Assembly: GCA_016296885.1 (NCBI GenBank)
Contig: JAEDHT010000022.1
Coordinates: forward strand, 1 to 31,096
Source of the DNA: Clostridiaceae bacterium
GTDB lineage: Bacteria > Bacillota > Clostridia > Oscillospirales > Acutalibacteraceae
Direction: 5' to 3'
Length of the DNA stretch: 31,096 nucleotides
Positions 24,955 through 31,096 of this stretch are shown here, piece after piece. The translations under genes and the position numbers were made by a program. Position 1 is the stretch's first letter. Each line of letters opens with the position of its first letter. The notes under the pieces were generated by a model, which saw only the letters and a list, made by a program, of their open reading frames with translations, had not been told where the DNA came from and did no database searches.

Positions 24955-25842
24955 ATGAACAAATCAAATTCTTTAGGAATTATTATTAAGGCAACAGGCG
25001 GATTCTATTATGTTGAGAAAGAAGGCACTATCTATGAATGTAAGGCAAGAGGTGTCTTTAGAAAAGATGGTGTTTCGCCTGTGGTAGGTGATCATGTCCA
25101 CATTGAGGTGCAAAAAGAGGGGTATGCCTCAATAGCAGAAATTTGTGAGAGAAAAAACTATATAGTAAGGCCCCCACTTGCTAATATTGATAATCTGATT
25201 GTAGTAGTTTCTACCACGGAGCCTGAGCCGAATCCGCTGATTATAGATAAAATGATTGCGGCGGCGGAGTCGAGGGATATTGAGCCTATAATTGTGTTTA
25301 CAAAGACAGATCTAAAAGAATCCTGCGGGCTTGAAGAAGTGTATGCAAATGCCGGCTTCAAAACCTTTATTAGCTCTGAGGGACAAGATTTTTGCAGGGA
25401 CGAGCTGATAGAGCTTTTGAAAAATAAGACCACAGCACTTACGGGAAATTCCGGTGTAGGAAAATCTACATTTTTGAATAGATTCTTCTCGGAACTTAAT
25501 CTTGAGACGGGCGATATCAGCAAGAAGTTAGGGCGTGGCAGACATACAACACGCACAGTAGAGTTGTTTAAGCTGGATCAATGTTATATTGCAGATACCC
25601 CCGGTTTCTCCACATTCGATATGCAGAGATATAACATCAGGGAAAAGGAAAAGCTACAATATTGTTTTCGAGAGTTTAATGATTACATCGATGAATGTAG
25701 GTTTATTGGTTGTGCTCATATCAACGAGCCTGACTGCGGTGTGAAAATGGCTGTGGATTCAGGGAACATAAGCAGAAGCAGATATAATAGCTATATAGCT
25801 ATGTATGATGAGATTAAGGATATAAAATCGTGGATGAAGTGA
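24955..25842 (+). CDS. rsgA: ribosome small-subunit-dependent GTPase RsgA
   Basis: RsgA is a circularly permuted GTPase that acts late in 30S subunit assembly. The N-terminal OB fold carries GDHVHIEV. The GTPase motifs come in permuted order: VFTKTD (G4), then GNSGVGKST (G1), then DTPGFSTF (G3). The C-terminal zinc region has CRFIGCAHINEPDCGV with the Cys/His ligands. ATG 24955 is preferred over TTG 24922 because the latter lies inside a hairpin, while AAAAGG is seven to eight bases before the ATG. Length is then 295 residues. In Bacillus subtilis the homologue CpgA is a PrkC substrate, which fits the prkC-rsgA pairing. Confidence 0.95.
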   Translation: MNKSNSLGIIIKATGGFYYVEKEGTIYECKARGVFRKDGVSPVVGDHVHIEVQKEGYASIAEICERKNYIVRPPLANIDNLIVVVSTTEPEPNPLIIDKMIAAAESRDIEPIIVFTKTDLKESCGLEEVYANAGFKTFISSEGQDFCRDELIELLKNKTTALTGNSGVGKSTFLNRFFSELNLETGDISKKLGRGRHTTRTVELFKLDQCYIADTPGFSTFDMQRYNIREKEKLQYCFREFNDYIDECRFIGCAHINEPDCGVKMAVDSGNISRSRYNSYIAMYDEIKDIKSWMK

Positions 25843-25858
25843 GATTAGGAGCAAGTAT

Positions 25859-26893
25859 ATGACACGGATATGGTGCGGTGTTCTTGCAACTATGTCAGTT
25901 GCATTGAGCGTTTTAACAGCGACAGCAGATGTAGATGATTATTTGCCTTTTACTGATGATTCGGTTGTGGTAGAAGAGGATTTGATCATTTTTAATGTAA
26001 TGGGTGATGTGAATAGTGACTATAGTATAAATATGATGGACGTCACCGATCTGCAAAAATTTATTGTAAGACTGTTAACTGTGATAGACAGACCATGTGC
26101 CGATGTAGATGGAAACGGTAAAATTAACATGGTTGATGTAACATTGATACAAAAGTATATGGCACATCTTATTGGAGATTTTAGTGCCGTATCTTTGGGA
26201 AATGATCTTGTGATATCCGGTATATCTATAAGTGAAAATAAGATAGAGCTACATTCTGACGGTGAGAATTATTACACTATCACCTATCCGGAGGTATTAC
26301 TCTCAAATGAAATCAAGGAGATATACCCTGATTTTGCTGTGGCTATGAACGAGTTTAACAAAGAATATTATGATAGTGCTATAAGCTGTAAGGATGACTT
26401 TGATAAAAATTTAGGCTATTTTGAGGAAAACAAAGAACCTTTTTATTGCACAAGAAGTCTGGAGCTGTCTTATGCTGATAGAAACGTAGTAAGCTTTTTC
26501 CATGATGGTACTTATTATATAGGTGGCAGTCATGTTTTGCCTATGACTTATGGCTACACTTTCAGCACACGCACAGGCAGAAAAGTCAAATTATCCAATG
26601 TAGTGTCTGACTTGGATGAGATGCCAAAGGTTTTATGTGAAGTTATGGATGAGAAGTATCCCAATATTCTGACAAAGCTTCATAAAAACGAAACCTTGTT
26701 GACTACATTGAATGGCTTCCATAGCAAGGTGAAAAGCGGAGAATATTCCGATTATCTGTGGTTTATGCATGATGACGGCATCACTATCATATTTTTGCCA
26801 CGATATATTGCTCCATATGAATCGGGAACATTTACTGCTAAGATAAGATATGAAGACTATCCGGAAATTTTTTACCCTTCATATTTGAAATAA
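25859..26893 (+). CDS. secreted protein with N-terminal type I dockerin and DUF3298-like domain
   Basis: The 344-residue product begins with a short signal-like segment (residues 1-22, one Arg then a hydrophobic core). Two Ca-binding dockerin repeats follow at about 49-73 (GDVNSDYSINMMDVTDLQ) and 81-105 (ADVDGNGKINMVDVTLIQ). Asp/Asn occupy loop positions 1, 3, 5 and 12 (D50, N52, D54, D61; D82, D84, N86, D93). The rest resembles DUF3298/RsiV-type domains (GGSHVLPMTYGYTFSTRTG, then KLSNVVSD). A dockerin docks to cohesin domains of scaffoldins, so the protein may be displayed on an extracellular complex. An N-terminal dockerin is less usual than a C-terminal one. AGGAG at 25847-25851 supports the start. 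No glycosidase domain is seen. Confidence 0.82.
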   Translation: MTRIWCGVLATMSVALSVLTATADVDDYLPFTDDSVVVEEDLIIFNVMGDVNSDYSINMMDVTDLQKFIVRLLTVIDRPCADVDGNGKINMVDVTLIQKYMAHLIGDFSAVSLGNDLVISGISISENKIELHSDGENYYTITYPEVLLSNEIKEIYPDFAVAMNEFNKEYYDSAISCKDDFDKNLGYFEENKEPFYCTRSLELSYADRNVVSFFHDGTYYIGGSHVLPMTYGYTFSTRTGRKVKLSNVVSDLDEMPKVLCEVMDEKYPNILTKLHKNETLLTTLNGFHSKVKSGEYSDYLWFMHDDGITIIFLPRYIAPYESGTFTAKIRYEDYPEIFYPSYLK

Positions 26894-26920
26894 TGTAACA
26901 AGATTTTTTATGTGATTATA

Positions 26921-26970
26921 AAAACCGCCAGAATTGATATCCAGATTGATATCATTCCTGACGGTTTTTT
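26921..26970. terminator. bidirectional terminator between the dockerin gene and fumA
   Basis: A long imperfect stem pairs 26921-26941 with 26948-26968 around a six-base loop, with three mismatches. T6 follows on the plus strand and T5 on the minus strand. It serves the two converging genes. TTGATATC occurs twice within it as part of the stem. Confidence 0.85.
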
Positions 26971-26978
26971 CTAAGTTA

Positions 26979-27818
26979 TCAAATTGTACAAGTTTTATGG
27001 CGTGTGGAATGACATGATATATTGACAGCCACAGGCAGACCTGCTATATGTGTGGGGTAGTATTCTATATTTACTCCCAGCGTTGTTGTGTTTCCGCCAA
27101 ATCCCCCACATCCAATGTGAAGTGCATTAATTTCATTATATAGCTTTTGCTCAAGCTTAGCATAGCGGATATCAGGGTTTCTTTTGCTGATTGGTCTGAA
27201 TGTTGCTTTTTTTGAGAGGAGTGCTGCCTGCTCAAAAGTACCTCCTATTCCGACACCAACAATTATTGGAGGGCATGGGTTTGCGCCGGCTGTTTTTACA
27301 CAGTCTATTATGTAGTTGCAGATTTCCTCTGATGAAACTGTGGGATTAAACATTTTTATGCACGACATATTTTCACTGCCAAAACCTTTTGCACCTGCTG
27401 TTATTTTGATTTTGTCACCTTTAACTATCTGTGTATGGATTATAGCCGGTGTGTTGTCTTGTGTGTTTTTTCTGTCAAATAACGGGTCGTCTACAACGGA
27501 TTTTCTGAGATAACCCTCGTCGTAGGCCTGTCGCACACCTTCGTTAATTGCATCGGAAAATGATGGACATACTACTTCATCACCATATTCTACAAAAAGA
27601 ACTGCCATGCCTGTATCCTGACAGAGTGCAATTTTGTCAGCGCTTGCAATTTCGCTGTTTTTTATTATACATTCAATAACATACTTTTCAGTTTCGTTTG
27701 TGCTTATCTCTGAGGCAAGCTCAAGCTTTTCTTTTATATCAGTATCTATATTGTAATTTAAGTCGAGATAGAGCTGTTTTACAGCGGATGTTATCATAAA
27801 TGGATCTATAATTCTCAC
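26979..27818 (-). CDS. fumA: fumarate hydratase class I, alpha subunit
   Basis: This is the iron-sulfur subunit of a two-subunit class I hydro-lyase that interconverts fumarate and malate. Probable 4Fe-4S ligands are C66 (ALCQDTG), C182 (NPCPPIIVGVGIGG) and C269 (NISCHSTRH). The family also has GAKGFGSENMS and GGFGGNTTTLGV. Length is 279 residues. The start is GTG with AGGAG nine bases upstream on the minus strand. The partner beta subunit is usually the next gene; here it lies 2.6 kb away in the opposite direction (30405-30941). Tartrate dehydratase cannot be fully excluded from sequence alone. Confidence 0.92.
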   Translation of the reverse strand: MRIIDPFMITSAVKQLYLDLNYNIDTDIKEKLELASEISTNETEKYVIECIIKNSEIASADKIALCQDTGMAVLFVEYGDEVVCPSFSDAINEGVRQAYDEGYLRKSVVDDPLFDRKNTQDNTPAIIHTQIVKGDKIKITAGAKGFGSENMSCIKMFNPTVSSEEICNYIIDCVKTAGANPCPPIIVGVGIGGTFEQAALLSKKATFRPISKRNPDIRYAKLEQKLYNEINALHIGCGGFGGNTTTLGVNIEYYPTHIAGLPVAVNISCHSTRHKTCTI

Positions 27819-27854
27819 TTATATTCACTCCTAAGTGCCTTGTTTTTATGAAAT

Positions 27855-27883
27855 ATTATAAATTATAAAATTTACTATTTCAA
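27855..27883 (-). promoter_or_regulatory. sigma-A promoter for fumA
   Basis: On the minus strand TTGAAA (27883-27878) and TATAAT (27860-27855) are separated by 17 bases. The GTG start is 36 bases further downstream. This is a near-consensus match. Confidence 0.7.
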
Positions 27884-27932
27884 TATTATTTTTAATATGT
27901 TATTATAAACTTGATCAAGATAGGAGAATGTA

Positions 27933-27960
27933 TCCTAAACAAAAATGGCTTGTTTTAGGA
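27933..27960 (+). promoter_or_regulatory. hairpin covering the response-regulator RBS
   Basis: TCCTAAACAA (27933-27942) pairs with TTGTTTTAGGA (27950-27960) with one bulged T and a seven-base loop. The right arm contains most of the AGGAG Shine-Dalgarno site at 27957-27961, so folding would hide it. A short palindrome CTTGATCAAG lies just upstream at 27910-27919. Confidence 0.4.
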
Positions 27961-27970
27961 GATGATTTGT

Positions 27971-28657
27971 TTGAGCAAAATATTGATAGCTGATGGTGAG
28001 TACAGAACAAGAGAAATTGTAAAAAAATATGCTCTTGGAGAGGGATATGATGTGTCGGAGGCTACGGGTGGTTTGCAGGCGATATCTTTGTGTAGATCAG
28101 AAAATTTTGATTTGATAATTATGGATATAGAGATGCCGGATGTTGATGGATTTTCTGTTTGTGAAGAAATTCGAAAGAGAAGCGATGTGCCTATAATTAT
28201 TTTGTCTGCCAAAGGAGACGAGGACGACAAAATTCATGGCTTTGAGCTTGATATAGATGATTATGTTGTTAAACCGTTTTCTCCTAAAGAGCTTATGATG
28301 AGGGTAAATGCAGTGCTTAGGAGGACTACGGGAGAGCGTTCATCAAAACGTGAAGCATTTGTATACAAAGGTTTACAGGTAGACTTTTGGGCAAGAAAGG
28401 CTTTGGTTGATGGCAGGAATGTTGATATGACTCCAAAGGAATCTGAGCTTCTTTTTTATCTTGTAAAAAATAATGGTATCGCTTTGCCACGGGAAAAAAT
28501 CCTTAATAAAATTTGGGGACATAATTATTTTGGTGATGATAGGACTCTTGATACACATATCAGACTTTTACGCAAAAGTTTGGGAGAGTATGGCAGGTGT
28601 ATTGTTACCCTGCGTGGAGTTGGATACCGCTTTGATGCGGAGGATGATAATTCTTGA
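27971..28657 (+). CDS. OmpR/PhoB-family response regulator (orphan)
   Basis: This is a two-domain DNA-binding response regulator of about 228 residues. The receiver domain has the phospho-acceptor Asp in LIIMDIEMPDVDG, the switch Ser in IILSAKGDEDD and the conserved Lys in DYVVKPFSPKEL. The usual N-terminal acidic pair is altered: IADGEYR has Gly where Asp is common, with Asp and Glu retained. The C-terminal winged helix has MTPKESELLFYLVKN and DTHIRLLRKSLGE. TTG 27971 is preferred over ATG 27962 because AGGAG at 27957-27961 touches that ATG but lies nine bases before the TTG. No histidine kinase gene is adjacent. Target genes are unknown; fumA is divergent. Confidence 0.9.
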   Translation: MSKILIADGEYRTREIVKKYALGEGYDVSEATGGLQAISLCRSENFDLIIMDIEMPDVDGFSVCEEIRKRSDVPIIILSAKGDEDDKIHGFELDIDDYVVKPFSPKELMMRVNAVLRRTTGERSSKREAFVYKGLQVDFWARKALVDGRNVDMTPKESELLFYLVKNNGIALPREKILNKIWGHNYFGDDRTLDTHIRLLRKSLGEYGRCIVTLRGVGYRFDAEDDNS

Positions 28658-28679
28658 TTTTTAGATTGTGCTAGTAATA

Positions 28680-28703
28680 TCAAAGCAAACCGGTTTGCTT
28701 TGA
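28680..28703. promoter_or_regulatory. 24-bp perfect palindrome, operator-like
   Basis: Each half is TCAAAGCAAACC followed directly by its reverse complement, with CCGG at the centre and no loop. The core GCAAACCGGTTTGC resembles operators of LacI/GalR-family repressors, which have a central CG or CCGG. A -10-like TAATAT at 28675-28680 touches it, with TTGATT 15 bases further up. No T run follows, so it is not a classical terminator. The lipoprotein start is about 70 bases downstream. Confidence 0.55.
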
Positions 28704-28771
28704 AAAATAGATGCACTTTAATCCTGAAATTTTAAGATGTGAAAATAATAACGAATAAGGTGGAAATTTTT

Positions 28772-29722
28772 ATGAATATAAAAAGATTAATATGTGTGGT
28801 TTTAATATTAAGCTGTGTGTCCGTTTTGTTATCTTCATGTGGCAAAGGTGTTGACGAAACCACAAGCAGTGAGGCAAAAACTGTTTCCTCATATATAGAA
28901 TCAATTAAAAATGATAACAACAGCTCTGATGATGGTGTAAGCAGTGAAGCGGAAGAAAAATTATCACCAAGAGATCTTCTTTTTAAATACCTTGAAGATG
29001 AACTTGTCAAAAAGTATAAAAAATTGGGCGATGATATTATCTCCCCGGATGATAACAATACAAAGGGACTTGTTGGTGCGCAGATATTGGATCTTGACGG
29101 CGACGATTGTGAAGAGATGATAATATCACGCTGCCTGGGAAAGAAAAACACAATGCTTTGTGTAGAGATATACAGCGTAAAAGATGATAAAGTAAGTTTA
29201 GCTGAAACTGTTATAAGTGGAAAAGATACTTTTTCCAATGCTTATGCTAATTTTGATGTTTTTCTAACGGAGACTGAGGGAAAGAAATATATTTGCACTA
29301 AGTATTATCGTTCCGGTGAGGCATCAGGTGTGCCTAACGAGCAGAGCTTGAAGGTGTATGAGTATAGCTCAGAAAAAACCAAACAAGTATGTAATATAGA
29401 ATGTTCTGAGGGGGCTTATAACCATCATGAAGTAAGCTTGAATAGTGAAATTGTATTTGTGAGCTCTTCAGGAAGTGTTAATTCTAATTACAAATATAAA
29501 TCCTTCTCAGAGCTGGCTGATAATTTGACCAAGGTATTGAAAAAATACGGTGTTTATGATAAGATATACGAAGAAAAGAGTGGGGAAAGCACTATTGCAT
29601 TAACATTAGAGGGATACTCAAAAGATAATGATATCGCAAGGGTGGGGTATCGCAGAGAGGTTATCTCCGGTTCTCTTACCACATTACAGGTGCAGTTTAC
29701 CACGAGCTTTTGTGAGGAGTAA
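28772..29722 (+). CDS. lipoprotein of unknown function
   Basis: This is an exported lipoprotein of about 316 residues. The signal is MNIKRLICVVLILSCVSVLL with lipobox LSSC directly after it. A Ser/Glu/Asp-rich low-complexity linker follows (to about residue 60). The mature part contains GAQILDLDGDDCEEMIISRC, which resembles FG-GAP-like or calcium-loop segments of clostridial exported proteins. I do not recognise a named family. ATG 28772 is preferred over GTG 28739 because AAGGTGG at 28757-28763 lies eight bases upstream and the lipoprotein signal starts there. It lies behind the palindrome at 28680. Confidence 0.75.
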   Translation: MNIKRLICVVLILSCVSVLLSSCGKGVDETTSSEAKTVSSYIESIKNDNNSSDDGVSSEAEEKLSPRDLLFKYLEDELVKKYKKLGDDIISPDDNNTKGLVGAQILDLDGDDCEEMIISRCLGKKNTMLCVEIYSVKDDKVSLAETVISGKDTFSNAYANFDVFLTETEGKKYICTKYYRSGEASGVPNEQSLKVYEYSSEKTKQVCNIECSEGAYNHHEVSLNSEIVFVSSSGSVNSNYKYKSFSELADNLTKVLKKYGVYDKIYEEKSGESTIALTLEGYSKDNDIARVGYRREVISGSLTTLQVQFTTSFCEE

Positions 29723-29869
29723 TTTCTGAGCAAAGTGACATATATTTGCTATTTGAAAAATTAAAAAACAAACGCTTCCTTTGAAGAAATGTACGGCTGA
29801 ATATTTACGGGTGGGCAGTGCAATTTTAAGGCAGATTTTGTAAAACTTTTTGAAAGAGAGGTTATGTGT

Positions 29870-30325
29870 ATGGCTAGTATTTTTCGAAGTGGTGCGATGG
29901 GCAAAGTGTTAAAAAAGTGCAGAGAAAATTGCGGATTATCACAACAACAAGTGGCAGCTGCGCTTGGAATTGACCGTTCTACCTACACTTACTATGAATT
30001 GGGCAACACTACTCCGAGTGCTCCGGTTATTATTAGGCTATCAAGAATCTTGAATGTGCCATATTCTGTGTTTATGGATGCTTTTAAAAAAGAGGAATTG
30101 GCTTTGTCTGATAACATTGATAGCGATGATTTTAAACAGGCTAGCGAACCAAAACAAAACATTTCGGTCGAACCTATCTATTCCTTGTCAAAGGATGAGC
30201 AAGCTATTTTATGCTATTACAGAGCTTTTAGCAATGAACAAAAAGACCAGCTTATGAAGCTGGCAGGCGAGATGGCTGTAAAAAATATGCGTGATGATAA
30301 AGATGCATCACGAAATAGGAACTAA
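29870..30325 (+). CDS. XRE-family helix-turn-helix regulator
   Basis: This 151-residue DNA-binding protein has a Cro/CI-type HTH at about residues 9-65. Typical segments are KVLKKCRENCGLSQQQVAAA, LGIDRSTYTYYELGNTTPS and LSRILNVPYSVFM. The C-terminal part is polar, with a predicted helical stretch (KDEQAILCYYRAFSNEQKDQ) that may dimerise. ATG 29870 is preferred over ATG 29864 because AGAGAGG ends two bases before 29864 but eight before 29870. The promoter is not clear. It lies just before fumB; whether it controls that gene is unknown. No phage genes surround it. Confidence 0.85.
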   Translation: MASIFRSGAMGKVLKKCRENCGLSQQQVAAALGIDRSTYTYYELGNTTPSAPVIIRLSRILNVPYSVFMDAFKKEELALSDNIDSDDFKQASEPKQNISVEPIYSLSKDEQAILCYYRAFSNEQKDQLMKLAGEMAVKNMRDDKDASRNRN

Positions 30326-30347
30326 AACTGTGTTTTTTAAAAGGATC

Positions 30348-30378
30348 ATATCCGTTTCCGTGATTTGGAGACGGATAT
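30348..30378 (+). terminator. hairpin between the XRE gene and fumB
   Basis: ATATCCGTTTCC (30348-30359) pairs with GGAGACGGATAT (30367-30378), 12 pairs with one G-U, around a seven-base loop. AATTTTGTATT follows. It may end the XRE transcript or attenuate read-through into fumB, which starts 26 bases later. Confidence 0.6.
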
Positions 30379-30404
30379 AATTTTGTATTAGGGTAGTGAT
30401 TATA

Positions 30405-30941
30405 ATGAATGTGAAAAAAATAAACCTCCCATTAACTGAAAAAAATATAGAAGAACTAAAATGCGGAGACATGGTTTTGCTCAGTGGCGAAATTTATACC
30501 GGAAGAGATATGGCTCATAAAAGATTTTGTGAGATTCTAAAGTGTGGTGAAGAATTGCCGGTGGATATAAGAGGCCAGGTGATCTATTATGTTGGTGCTG
30601 CTCCTCAAAGACCTGGCAGAATTGTGGGTGCGGCAGGGCCAACATCAAGCAAAAGAATGGATCCTTTTACTCCGTTTTTGTTGGATTATGGTGTAAAAGC
30701 TGTAATTGGCAAAGGAATGAGAGATGACGAAACCATAAAAGCGTTAGTGCGTAACAAGGCAGTGTATTTTTGTGCTGTTGGTGGTGCAGGAGCATTAATA
30801 GCGGAAAGCATAGTCGATAAGGAGCTTATTTGCTATGAAGAGCTTGGTACAGAGGCTGTGTATAGATATAAGGTAAAGGATTTTCCGTGTATTGTAGGGA
30901 TAGACTGCCACGGAAATACAAATATTTACAAAAAGATATAA
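30405..30941 (+). CDS. fumB: fumarate hydratase class I, beta subunit
   Basis: This is the C-terminal or beta subunit of the two-subunit class I fumarase/tartrate dehydratase family. Visible family segments are GDMVLLSGEIYTGRDMAHKR near residue 21, YYVGAAPQRPGRIVGAAGPT near residue 62 and RMDPFTPFLLDYGVKAVIGK. AVGGAGALIAESI lies in the second half. The length of 178 residues is normal for a separate beta subunit. ATG 30405 is preferred over GTG 30396; the SD is weak. Its alpha partner lies 2.6 kb upstream on the other strand, so the subunits are not co-transcribed. Confidence 0.9.
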   Translation: MNVKKINLPLTEKNIEELKCGDMVLLSGEIYTGRDMAHKRFCEILKCGEELPVDIRGQVIYYVGAAPQRPGRIVGAAGPTSSKRMDPFTPFLLDYGVKAVIGKGMRDDETIKALVRNKAVYFCAVGGAGALIAESIVDKELICYEELGTEAVYRYKVKDFPCIVGIDCHGNTNIYKKI

Positions 30942-30948
30942 AAAATGC

Positions 30949-30977
30949 TTGACAATGCCGTTGAATGGTGATAAAAT
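30949..30977 (+). promoter_or_regulatory. strong promoter P1 at window end (stable-RNA type)
   Basis: A perfect TTGACA at 30949-30954 and TAAAAT at 30972-30977 have 17-bp spacing. The downstream bases AAACGAG resemble those after P2. It starts eight bases after fumB. Confidence 0.8.
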
Positions 30978-31051
30978 AAACGAGTCGTTATCACCGAAAA
31001 CACCGAACGAATTACTTTGAAAAAAGTTTTGAAAAACTTCAAAAAAAGGTA

Positions 31052-31080
31052 TTGACAAAAGGGTAAGAAAGTGATAAAAT
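31052..31080 (+). promoter_or_regulatory. strong promoter P2 at window end (stable-RNA type)
   Basis: A perfect TTGACA at 31052-31057 and TAAAAT at 31075-31080 have 17-bp spacing, preceded by an A-rich stretch like an UP element. GATAAAATAGACGAG matches GATAAAATAAACGAG of P1. Tandem promoters of this kind commonly drive rRNA operons; none is inside the window. Confidence 0.8.
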
Positions 31081-31096
31081 AGACGAGCTGTCCTGA

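Noticed and set aside
26931..26954. Repeated TTGATATC as a regulator site or start of a repeat array
   Set aside because: The two copies are the arms of the bidirectional terminator stem; no CRISPR or tandem array exists here.
27928..27993. 21-residue leader ORF ahead of the response regulator
   Set aside because: AGGAG is only one base from its ATG, too close for efficient initiation; the hairpin explains the sequence better.
28732..29238. 168-codon minus-strand ORF over the second lipoprotein gene
   Set aside because: The plus-strand frame has an RBS, signal sequence and lipobox; the antisense frame is serine-rich and has no supporting signals.
29870..30325. XRE regulator as a sign of a prophage or a toxin-antitoxin pair
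   Set aside because: No integrase, phage structural gene or small toxin ORF lies beside it.

Overview
The window looks like chromosomal DNA of a strictly anaerobic, low-GC Firmicute, most likely a gut clostridium of the Ruminococcaceae/Oscillospiraceae type. The lineage is inferred from three things: an IspH-ribosomal protein S1 fusion, PFOR plus [FeFe]-hydrogenase maturases, and a dockerin-bearing secreted protein. Shine-Dalgarno sites are AGGAGG-like. Many longest-ORF starts are too early; better RBS-supported starts are given where I see them.

Region 1 (1-4930): a flavoprotein (HI0933/BaiN family), cmk, a PlsC-type acyltransferase and an ispH-rpsA fusion run as one operon and end at a strong terminator. 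Region 2 (4940-6250): a DUF436/YwlG protein and an HD-domain phosphohydrolase. Region 3 (6260-12830): hydG, hydF and nifJ (pyruvate:ferredoxin oxidoreductase). Together they describe pyruvate oxidation to acetyl-CoA with reduced ferredoxin disposed of as H2. The hydrogenase itself and hydE are not in the window.

Region 4 (12940-14860): a tRNA operon Gly(TCC)-Arg(TCT)-His(GTG)-Lys(TTT), then a lipoprotein gene. A 48-bp near-exact copy of the 3' half of tRNA-Lys follows 1.25 kb downstream, directly before a second terminator. This is the footprint of an integration event at tRNA-Lys; no integrase remains. Region 5 (14860-25842): a long housekeeping operon, rpoZ-priA-def-fmt-yugP-rsmB-rlmN-prpC-prkC-rsgA. 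It couples replication restart, N-formylmethionine metabolism, rRNA methylation, PASTA kinase/phosphatase signalling and ribosome assembly.

Region 6 (25859-31096): a secreted dockerin/DUF3298 protein; the fumarase alpha subunit on the minus strand; an orphan OmpR-type response regulator; a lipoprotein behind a 24-bp perfect palindrome; an XRE regulator; and the fumarase beta subunit on the plus strand. The last 150 bases hold two near-identical strong sigma-A promoters that probably fire into an rRNA or other stable-RNA operon outside the window.

I see no convincing new defence or mobile system. The items most worth a second look are the internal ribosome-binding site that could release free S1 from the IspH-S1 fusion, the tRNA-Lys integration scar, the split fumarase, and the palindromic operator-like site at 28680.
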